Shown piece after piece: positions 47,119-59,100 of a stretch of 64,000 nucleotides of DNA. Position 1 is the stretch's first letter; each line of letters opens with the position of its first letter. The position numbers were made by a program, and so were the translations under genes. Source of the DNA: Aporrectodea caliginosa. Lineage: Eukaryota; Annelida; Clitellata; Crassiclitellata; Lumbricidae. The stretch is taken from positions 1,797,245-1,861,244 of the forward strand of contig JACEVL010006447.1 of NCBI GenBank assembly GCA_020284085.1, written 5' to 3'. The notes beneath the pieces were generated by a model. The model was not told the origin of the DNA. It saw only the letters and a program-made list of their open reading frames with translations, and ran no database searches.

Positions 47119-50100
47119 TCACTTCATTGGCATACGGGGTGGCATTGCTGGATTCATGGGTCTCATTGGCATCATTGGCCCCGGCCCCATAGGTGCCATT
47201 GGAGGTCCTCCCATAGGTCCCATTGGTCGCATGCCTACAATGACAAGAAACTTCAGTGGCAGTTGTATCTTAATAATAGCTACTATGTGAAAATAAAACA
47301 AAATAATTATGTATTATGCCATTTATGTCAAATATATTATTAGAGATAGTCTAGTGTATGTCCATATTTAGACTGTTTTCTTTTTAAGTACCTCTAAAAA
47401 ATATTGTGCTCACTAAATAAATGCCACAAGTAGAATTAAGTACAGTTCGTGAATAAGCTGATGCTGTAGAACTCGAGATTACAATTAAGACCTGTAGAAC
47501 TAGGTTCAGCTTCAATAGTTCTATCGTTTATGTCAAATACAAACAACTGATATAATATATTCGTTCATAACGACATTTAACATCATGTAGGCTAGTGCAA
47601 AGAGCACTTCCGAACTCGTAATATCTCAAAGGGGCACTATATAAATGTTCAGTTACGTTACATTACATTGATGTTTTAAAATTGGACATCAGCATTTGTG
47701 TCATACAGAAAACAATTCTTTTCATCATACAAATTATGTGCAAAAAACTTACCTGGCATCATAGGTCCCATAGGCATCATTGGTCCCATTGGACCTGGAA
47801 TTGGGCCCATCGGACCCATTGGAGGAACCATTCCAGGAGGTGGAAGCATTCCTCCAACAGGAGGCTTCAATCCGGGCTGTGGCTGGTTTGGTGGCATTCC
47901 CCCTACAAATATTAAATTATGTTTTAATTAACATCCTTGTGAACAGCAAAAATATTAGAAAAACCCGTATTTCTGTCGAATTTAAAAAGAAAACCATGTG
48001 CTGAAATGAACAAAATTCCAGAGCTAAATGTGGAAGTGCTGTAAAACTTTCTTTGCCCAAGATCCAGTGAAGTCAGCAAATGTCCATGAAATTCTTGATT
48101 AGGCTACCTAACCCTAAGCCAACTGTAATTTCTAATAATCTGAAGAGAGGCTGAATCAAGTGGTTTAAAAGATTATGAAATCATAAAGAATGGATTCCAA
48201 AGATACTGATGGTGATGTACAATGACACTAAAATATACTTACGACCAGGCTGTAAAATGGCTGGTGGTGGAATCATGGCACCGCCCGGAGCTGATGTAGC
48301 ACCAGTTGTCGATGACTGGAAAGGATTTGTCTGTATTTTTCCAGCTTTGAAGGCAGCCGCTGTTTAACATCAAATTTGTGACAATGTTACTAAAAAGTTC
48401 AATTTATGAGCACAATTTTCTGAGATTAACAGCATTTGTAAATGCAGTTGGGCATCATTTACTGTGAGTTTTCTCACAATAACTAAGTGAAGCAGTCCAT
48501 TAAGGCAGCCCTGAGCAAGGTTGGCAAGTTGTTGCAGGCCACCGGTTATAACCTGTTTTTGCCATGGCAAAACTGCCCCCGCAACAACCTCTTGGCAAAA
48601 ATGGCAAAAGCTTCTTGGCAAAAATAGAAACTAATAATTATTGCGGTAATAAAATATGGAATCTTCACAGTTAGCTTCATTTTTTATTTATCTGGCTTGC
48701 TACTTTACAGGGTTGATTGATTTAAATATATCATGATTTCAATCAATCAAGTTTTTCCTAATAAAAATCACCTGATTTAAATAACCATATAATTTCTTCC
48801 TAATAAAAGTCATTTACAAGTTTTACATAAGTACAGTCAATATAGAATGGTGTAATTATGAATTAGAAATTTTGCCCAACTAATTGGCTTCTATACACTA
48901 CTAATAAATTATATACTACCAGCTAAGTATATACTATATAGAAAAGACAATGATTTTGTTGACTGAATATTACTACTAGTGCTCTGCAAATGGGACAGTG
49001 GCAGTGGAGTACTTAGTTGAACTGCAGAATTAATTTCTCACAAGAAACATTTATTATAACTATGCAGTCTGTGCAGTGAAATATGATTTTCATTTGCCTT
49101 GCCCTTACTTTGGAAAAAGCGGGCAACAACTGGCAATAACTGGTTACTGCCACTGTCCCGGCAAAATTAGTTTTTCCTGGCATTAACCCAACCCTATTTC
49201 AAAAGTAGCCGCTGTAGAGTATGAAGTGTTAGCAACAAATTTGGTTCAAGATTTCTGCTCCACAGGTCTGCACCCCTAGTGCCCAACTCGGCCATAAACG
49301 CTGACCATATACTGTTGGTGGGAAGATGAGACAGCAAGGGAGAGGACTAGCCACACACCCTCATATGCTGAGGCTAAGAAAAATTTTCTTAGCCTCATTT
49401 TACTCTTGGCAGTGGCGGCGCCAGACATTTTTTTAACCAGAGCATAACCAGGGCAATCATACAAGTAACCAGTGCAGGGCGATTTATGCCCCAAATAAAT
49501 TCTCGGCAGGGCAAAAATTCTGGCAGGGCATCGACCAGGGCAAAGGCTTTTTTACCAGGGCATTTGCCCTTGCTTGCCCTGGTGTAGTGCCGCCACTGCA
49601 AGTTGGGCACTAGGGGTGCAGACCTGTGGAGCAGAAATCTTGAACCAAATTTCTCCTGGTGGGGACTTGAACCTCTGACCTCTCAATTGACAGTCCAGCA
49701 GGCTAACCACTAAACACCCCCGCAATAATTAAACTGATATCTAAATACACGAGTGACAAATCGCCCAATTTAGAATCTGTTGCGTGATGTGATAAAATTT
49801 TTGCATATTTCAGTATTATAATTATCTGCATCTGTGGCTAGATTTTCGTCACCATCAGCTGATTGTCTGTATTAGTAAAATATCAACAAACTACAAATTA
49901 TAATAGGCCTAGATAATCTCAATGAGGGTCTTGAGTAGTGTCATTGTGCAAAATCACCCCTCACTGCATACAGAATTTTTTGGCACAAAGCCTTCCTTTA
50001 TCACTGCTTACATACACAATACATTGTCACCTGCAAATATTTCAAAAGTAGCTGCTATAAAACTATTTTATTGAGTATCCGGCATATTATAATTGACTTT

Positions 50101-53100
50101 AAAAAGCTCACTTATGGACTTCAATGGAGCCCACATTCATCAGTTTTCTGCCTTCTGGTCATCAACACTTTCCAGCCCAAATAATTTGGACTGTAGGGTG
50201 CAGGCTGAATATTTTGTGGAAAGAGTCCTTTTATCTCTAATTGTGTAAAACATAATCTAGCGAATGTTTGACAGTGTTTGCACACCAACCGGATGTCATT
50301 CAGTAAGTGATAATTTTGAACTGTGTGCTAATTGTCCAGGGCAACCAATTGCATGCATTGGTAAATCACACTGCAACACATGTTGCATTGGTGATGTTTT
50401 TTCACACTGTTGCTAAAAATCAGAAAACCAGCTTGTATTTCATATCCTTTTATATGGCTGGAAAAGTTTAGTTATTTACAAGACTGGAAAATGTTCAGTT
50501 ATTGCTTGTGTGAACCACCAACATGTTTTACGTCTTGCCACACTAGTATTATATTATCAGCATGTACTAACACTGGTGTCAAAGCGACGTGAAACGAAGA
50601 ATAGCACTGGGAAAAGATGCTTTCATGAAAAGAGGAGAATTGTTGAGAGGAGGGCTAAATAAAAGCCTAAAGAAAAGACTGGTCAAAACACTGGTATGGA
50701 GTGTGGCACTATATGGGTCAGAGACCTGGACCATCAGGAAAGATGAGATTAAGAAATTAGAAGCTTTTGAGATGTGGATCTGGAGAAGGATGGAGAAGGT
50801 GAGCTGGACTGAGCATATAACGAACGACGAGGTACTACAAATGGTTGATGAAAAACGATCGCTAATAACAACAATAAGAGAAAGACAGAACTGGGTGGGG
50901 CACGTATTAAGAGGAGACTCCCTCCTGAAAGAAATCATAGAAGGGAGAATGGAAGGGAAAAGAGGGAGGGGAAGACCGAGGCAGATGATGCTGGGGTGGA
51001 TGGCCGACGGATACAGCGAATTAAAGGAAAAAGCACAGCACAGAGAAGAGTGGCGTCATTGGAAGTTGGAACCTGCCGAAGGGCAGAGAACTTAAAGAAG
51101 AAGACTAACACTGGATCGTCTCTACCCTTTAGTTCAAGCCATCCAGTATCAGTTGCAATACGTCAAACCCATGTCATCGCATGTCCAGTGCTGTCATCTA
51201 GCGTATTAAACGAGACTATACTTTCATTGATTTTTGTCAACATTTAGCAAAGATTGAACCCATATGTTGACAAAAGCCTTGGAAGTTTTAAGAATGAACC
51301 TCTTTTGTTGTGAATGTCCTATGGCTGTGTGATATGAGCACTGCTTGCACAGCAAATGAACACAAACAAAGCAACAAGAAAACAGAGGTCTTCCATCAAG
51401 GACGTCCATAGAAATGACCTACTTTGGACAACTTCCCCGAGTTCCCTCTGTCCACACACTTGGTAGTACCGTCTCTTTATCCCCTTACAGACTTCCACAC
51501 TTCATGACAACAGTACGAAGGTCGATATTAGGCTATCCTGTTCATCTTGCCGGGCTAACTTTGCAACCTGGTGGGGTTCTTTGCTACGGCTGTATCCAGC
51601 AACTCTATTGGATTCAATGTAATACAGTTTCCTGTGTGAATAACATGTTGGTGTTTTACAGGGTAGGTAGGGAAAATAATTTTATTTTGGTAAAATAATT
51701 TTATGCAGTGATTTGGACAAAATTATGCCACTGCCCATTTATGCACAGCGGTACATGCTGTACCAAAGTATGTATTTTCTATGCGAGTATTAAAATGCCT
51801 ATTTGCAGAATGTACCTACAAACTGCTGTAGAAAACAATCTTATTTATTTCATTTTTGTTGACATCGTTTTTCTTGCAAGGTGAAATGGAAGGGGCAGGG
51901 GTGGGGAAGGAATTATGGATTATGTACATTAAACAATAAACGTGTAGCAGACAACGGCTGTTTAGGAAATATGCATGGGTGGTAACGTGAGAAAATCGCT
52001 GACTTTTCGGTGTCTGTTATCTCCTCAACATCATACATGTGTGTAAATTGTCCATGGGAAACATTGAGCCCATTTATTGTTATAATATTATTAACGCTGA
52101 CCATATTTACATATAAAGAAATATGGTTTCAACTAACGTCGTCTGCTAAGGAGACTGCTTGCTACGAAGATTGGTAGCTACGAAGATTGGTTGTTAAGGA
52201 GATATGTATATTCGTTTAATTTGCAAAACAGGCTGACACAAACAACCTGGAACTAATGAAGGACTAAATACAATACTGTTGGATAGATTAGATTGCTAAG
52301 GATAACTGTTGCTAAGGAAGGCGGTTGCTAAAGGGGTCGAGTCTGACTTTGAAACTGGTTACTAATGAGGCTGACATAGAGGCTGCTTGCTACAAAGCTT
52401 GGTTGCTAAGAAGGCTGGTTGCTAAGTGAAAGTAGAATGCTACGGAGGTTGGTAAGTTGGCTGATTGCTAAGGAGGCTTTACTTTTATAATGGCACGTAC
52501 GATAATAGGTATTTCTGATACAATGAATGTGGCGGTAAGATTTGTGAAATAACCCTGTCAAATTACGCGTGAGAAAAATCCACCACTTTCGAGTCTATTA
52601 CCTCCCTCTCCCAAACTCCTCACTTTAGCCCTTTTATTGCTGTTATTTACGGCACCATTATTTCCATTGAAAGACCGCTAGTTTCCGAACGTCTCAGCTT
52701 TAGTGAATGCACCTATAATGTCGCGATTCTGCATCTCCGGCATGCAAAGGTTTAATGTATGTGAAGTAGAAGAAAAAATTTTTTTAAATTTTCCGTAAAA
52801 ATTTTTTTTTAAATTTTCCGTAAAAATTTTTTAAAAATTTTCCGTAAAAATTTTTTTACAAAATTTTCCGAGTCGCGGCAAAAAGTGAGTCGGTCGCGTT
52901 ACCGGAAACACACCATTATTTTGTTTTGGCCTAATTGGATTTAATGTAATACAGTTTCCTGTGTGAATAAATGTTGGTGTTTTAAGGCACAGGCTGTACT
53001 GAAACGACTTGCCAACTTTAAATGCACTTGTCCACATTGGACATAACTCTTCCCTCTTGTTCCCATCCGAGTGACCCTCCCTCCTTCCAGATGTCCTTGA

Positions 53101-56100
53101 TGGATGACATCATAGTATTCAAGTTGTCAGTGCAGTTTAACTGATACATTTTATCCTAAATGCATTTATCTGAGCATTCATAGAGCAACAAAGAGAACCT
53201 ATCAAAGACACAAAAACATCCAACAGATCTAAAAAGATGCAACTTAAGAAAAGCCAAGAAAGAAATTTGTATCGTTTTTGCAGCATTCAGAGTAATAAAA
53301 TGAGGGAGATGCAAATAAGACTAATTTCTTTGGAACAGTTTACAGTGCTATGTGCAAGACACACCAAAGGAAAACTTAATAATTAAGTCTTACTTGTATC
53401 ATCGACCAGTTTCTGCACTTGATCTTCAAGCCATTTTTGATAGTATGTGCACACATTTTCCTTGTGTTTCCGACCACCACAGTGTGTCTTCCGTACTGAA
53501 GGCTAGAACAAAATAGTTTTAATGTAAAGGCTGGTGCGGTACTTCATCTAATAATCATCTAATAATTTATTCCAGTTTACTGTGCAAGACAATAAATATT
53601 TCTTGTAACACAAACTATGTTCTGCACGTATATGTGTCTAGACATTTGATATATGCTATAGAAGCTTGTATGTAATTCTCATGCCAGTCACATGTGCAAA
53701 TGTGACAGGCTCTTACAAAATAAGTTTTAAGTTATATTTAAATATTTTCGGATACTGATACAACTGTATTATACATAAAATCCATTTAAAATTAACCATG
53801 GCTTTCCAAGCTAGTTGATATGGTTGGAAAGATGCTAAAAAAGTTTTATATTATGTATACAATGTGATAGAACGTGTGGAAAGTCAATTTGAATTTTCAG
53901 TCTTGCCCAAACAATCAACATGAATATTCTACAAAAGTCTATTGTGTATACAAGTTTCAGTCTAAAATAATTAATTCTCAACTGCAAAAGAAACTTGAAA
54001 AGAAAGTCAAGCTTCCTCATGATGTTTACAAATGGCATTAAGATAAAACTAGGCTGACCTAAAACTAACTGTTAAACTTGTAAGATTTGATTATGTCATT
54101 GACAAATCCTGGCCAAGTATGTAAATTTGTTTATTTGGTCCCATTTCTTTCTTTCAGAAAACCATTAGATGACTAGGGCTGTCAACGGGGGCCCGAGTTG
54201 CCGGGCCCCCGTTCGAACGATTGAGCCCGGGCCCGTAAATCAATTTTCAAAGCCCGCGGAAGAGGCATAATGCCTTAAACAGGCATTCCAATTGATTATA
54301 TTACGGTTAGGGTTGTTAATATCGTTTTTTTTGGCAAACCGATTATCGGTTTCAGAAATCCGATTTTAAACCGATTATCGTTTTTTATTGGCCTTCATAG
54401 AACATTTAATATATTATCATATAAAGCAAGTTACTGAAAACCGATAATCGCTATGTACGGTAAGGTACATACACGTACGGGGTTCTACTATTACCTCGTT
54501 GGCTGTGGAAGACCACTTTATATACAGGCAATAATAGGACCCTGTGGGGTTCTACTATTACCTCGTTGGCTGTGGAAGTATCCGTTTATATATAAGAGGC
54601 AATAATACGTCGCTGTGGGGGTGGGGGGTTCTACTATTACCTCGTTGGCTGTGGAAGACTCCGTTTTATATATAAGCAGAATTCGATAATCGTTTTGTCA
54701 ATAATGAAAACCGATTATCGTTTTGAAACCGATAATCGGATTTCCGATTATCGTTTAACATCCCTAATTACGGTCTAAGGGCTTAATAGCTGGCAGATGG
54801 GTGTTGCTTGTACAGCCAAGCCGCGTGTGGTGGGGCAGTCTACGACACCAGATTGCTTGCGTGGGGGCAATTGTATTTCAAGAGGAGCGCCGCCTTGTAA
54901 CATCGTAACAGTCCGTCATGCACGTGTGTGGTGCATCCAGAGTTTAACAACATCGTACAAAGTCCTTTGATGCCGGCAGAAATTATTTTGAACAGTTCTC
55001 ACGCTCGCGTGTGGTCTGAGAGAAGCCAATCCAAGAAGGGAGGGGTGGACAGACAAGCCGCCCCTCCACGCCTATAGACTCTGGGTGGGAGGCCTAAGGC
55101 TAAATTCGCGGACAGCGGAGAGGCATTGGCTGTTTATGCCGGCGCCTTTCAGACGAGACCCGTTCATGAGGGCTGCAGAATGTTGTGCCCCACTGGAAAT
55201 GTGTGTCCCCATGCAAGCTATCCTCCATCGGGACTGGCCGGTGACAGCTGTCAATCAATGTAGCACACATATTATTACGAAATTTAACTAGTCTCTAGCA
55301 ATCAATACCCAATTAGGAGGCTGTTTTACTGATGGCCTGACGGGCTTACGGGCCCCGTTCAGGTTGTTCTCGGGTACCCAGGCTGCAGTTTACTAACATT
55401 TTGACAGCCCTATAGATGACTTGCCAACATTGGGCAGCACACTACAATGCAAGTGCTTTCACATCATACAATTCATATCTGAGTTTCCACTCACACTAAG
55501 ATTTAGAGAATCTTACACTACTTGTAAACAGCACTGAAAGTCTGTAATATTTTAACTTAATATACAATACAACATTGTGTGTAGATTTTATGGATTTTAT
55601 AGTTAGTTTTGGTGCCTTCCACATCTAGCCACGATAATCCACATGGGTTCCCTAATAGGCAGTGATGTAGGCATGTCGAGTCCACCAAAGCTGAGTCCAG
55701 TCCAAAGGTGTTCGAGACCGAGTCACTACAGTCGAGTCCAAGCCCATTAAAGTCAAAATACACTGCAAAATGCAATTCAGTGCCATTGAAAAATAACAGA
55801 ACTTTTATGCATAAAGAATTGATTGTGTAATTTGTACAAATTACACATTAAAACACTAAATTAGATAAAGTTTTGTTTGGTAATCTTGCACAATAAGAAG
55901 GCATAAAAATTCCCTCACTGCTAAACCCGCTGTTCAACTGGTGCACTTGTGGTGGGAACAGCTAAAACTGTAACTGTCACTAAAGTGTAATTGTGGCAAT
56001 GTACAGTTGTCTGTTCTGCCCAGAAATGTAAAGTAGGGCAGCTGAACTGTCACGTGCTGTGAGCGGTTTGTAGGCACAGCACATACTACACATCATGTGC

Positions 56101-59100
56101 TGAGAGCAGTTTGTTGGCTTCAATACCTTAGATATAAATTTAATTACAAGAATTACACTGTCAAAAAAACAATTTCAAAATGGCAAGCTTCAAGGACTTT
56201 GAAAACAAAGAAAGAGCAGCTTGCTGGGAAACAGGAAGCTGTCACATAACATTAGTATTTAATGCAATCTTTGTTTAGAAGAATAACCCACTTTAAATGA
56301 GCAAGAAAGCAAGCATACAAGTCATATTTCTGTCGCAAGATAAAATTGTCACTCGGAAACCAAGTTAGCAACTCAAATTCAAGTCCAAGGGCTTCAAATC
56401 CAAGTCATGACAGTTCTAGTTCGGTAAAAATTGGTCTCTAGTCCTTGGCCAGACTCGAGTACTACATCACTGCAAGTTGGTAAACAGAACATGGGCACAA
56501 AACCAAATGACTGGACCCCGACTCAGTGGCCATGGATCACTATATTACTCTGGGACATGGCACACCTCGGCATCATCTGGGTATGTCAGTGCCATATTTC
56601 ATTCAACCCGTTAGGAATTGAAACCCAAGTCAGATTGAAGTACAATAGAAAGGGGAGTCTGCTACAATACAGAACTGCTCGCGTAACCAACCTTACATAA
56701 ACCTCTTACTTTCACCTCCGGCGTCTCAGGTCTATTCGCAGATCTGTTCGCCTCTCTACTATGGCACCAATTGTCCATGAATTTATCTGTTCCAGAATTG
56801 ATGATTGCAATTCACTACTTATTGGTCTTCCCAAGGTCCGTCTATCCCCTATTCAGTGTTCTCAATGCTGCTGCTCGATTGATTGGTCTTCCTAAATACT
56901 CCCATATATCATCGTTCATGGTCAACCAGCTGCATTGGCTTCCTCTCTCTGACCGCATTCAGTTTAAAGTCCTTGCTTTGGTCCTCAAATCCAAACTGGG
57001 TCTTGCTCCAAAATACCTCAGGGACCTCATTCGTCCCCTTCTTTCTGCATCTTCTCATCGGCCTCTCTGATCTCTGGACTGGTCTGACTTCTTTGTCCCA
57101 CGAGCTAGGACCACAATTGCTCAAACTCGATCCTTTGCCATCATTGGGCCCTGTTTATGGAATGCCCTTCCCTTCACTTTGTGTGAGACTTTTCTTTCTG
57201 GATCATTGTCTTTGTCTCTCTCTCTCCTTAAAACCTATTTCTTCTCTCAGGGTTTTCGCACTCGGAGCACTACTGAATGGCCACGGCTGTGAGCGGCGCT
57301 ATATAAATTACTAATTACATTACAGAACTACCATTAATGCAAAAGTACAAAATGATGAGACAAGTGATGTGTGACACGTGACATCATGAAAACACTTTTA
57401 ACACAGGTCTGATATCATGCACCTAAAAACTTACTGAATCATGTGTGAGGTATGTATCGCAATAATCGCAGTAATACCTAAAACAAAAGACAAGTAAATC
57501 ACATGTTACAACAGTCAGTCAGTCTACATATAGTAACGCCCGATAGCTGAATGGATAGAGTGCTTGAACTGTAACACAGAGTACGGTAGAGAGTGACACA
57601 GGAAATTTCAAATTTCCTTACGGTAAATCCCGCGGTAACGGGGACAACAATTGCGGTAATACCGCGGTATCGGGGTATACTCTCGCGGTTATACCGAGGT
57701 AATGAGGAATGAGCCGGAATAAACCCGGGTGATGTTAAGAACTTGAGAACTGATAATGCGATTTTTTATTTCCTGAAGCCTACTAGTCAGAAATAGTCAG
57801 GACTTGGTCAGAGCAAACTGTCAATAAGATAATAACAGACTAATGCAGTCAGCAATGCAGAAAGCTAAAAAAAAATATTTTAAAAATAAATTTGAATTGG
57901 TGTAAACTTTTTGGGGAATGTGATGTCATCCTACAGGGATAGGGTAGGGAGAAAACCAGCGGGATGGGGCGGGGACAAACCATGCAGGGATGGGGCGGGG
58001 ATAGGGAAGACTTACTTGCTGCAGGGCGGGGATGAGATTGTCACCCCGCGTCACTCTCTAGAGAACGGGTTCGAACCTCCATTCAGATTGTCACTCTGTA
58101 AGGACCATGACCATGTTCTTCACACACATTACTTCAGTGCGTTTGATGTTGTTTTATATGGTTGTGTGTCCAATTCAGAACTTTGGAAGGAGGGGGATAG
58201 CGATAGTGCATAGGATAACATATGGCGTAGAGAGCGAGAGGTACCGAGTTCGAGCCCCGTAGGGCGGATATGCTTTGTAGGCTGCTATTAGCGCCGTTGT
58301 ATTGCAGGCTGTCTGTTCTGTTAGTAGTTAAGATTTAAATAGCATAACATGTAAATGTACAGCGCAGTGCATTTGTCAGGCGCTTCAATAAAGAAAATAT
58401 TATTATTATTATTATTAATATCAAATATACAGTTGTATTGTATACATCAGTGGACTGAATGCACATTTAACATAAGACAAAGACAGGGAGAGTCCCTTTG
58501 CATATATACTTTATTCGTTTTAAATAATTCATGCCACATAAATTTAGTTACAGCATTACAAATGTACAGATGGACATTCGTGACACCTGAAATTCGGAAA
58601 ATAGAAACAAAGATTACAAAGTAATCAACTGTGCTGCGAGTTTCTGAAGAGTTTCTTAAAAGACTATTATGTTCTCAATTAATGACTGGACTATATGATG
58701 GTGTTTTATAACTTTGGCTCAAATGGTCACCTTATCTGACTATTCATTTCTAACTCTCAAAACCTTACCTCTCTTCACTTTCTAACTATTACTCTGAAAT
58801 TTATGCTAACGTATAACTTGGCTTCACTACTGACTTTTGAAAACCCTTCTAATTAACTAGTTAAGATTACACTGCTATCCTCAATGTATGTTAGACAAAA
58901 AACTGGTGTCCCTATTATAGTGGGATTGTATCCCGTCAGAGCCTCCCTTTTGCCAATGTCTGATTGTAATATTGCTTATTGTAATTGACATAAGTGCATC
59001 ATGGCAATAAAATTTGTTTGACTGATTGATTGAAATACAGATAACAAAGTTTACAGAAATCCATTACAGCTAAAATTTGCATTGTCAGAGAAACTCGTGA

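Noticed and set aside
48508..49197. hAT element bounded by CAAGGTTGG and CCAACCCTA
   Set aside because: Ends look suggestive and TTGCC words recur, but the flanking 8-mers do not match.
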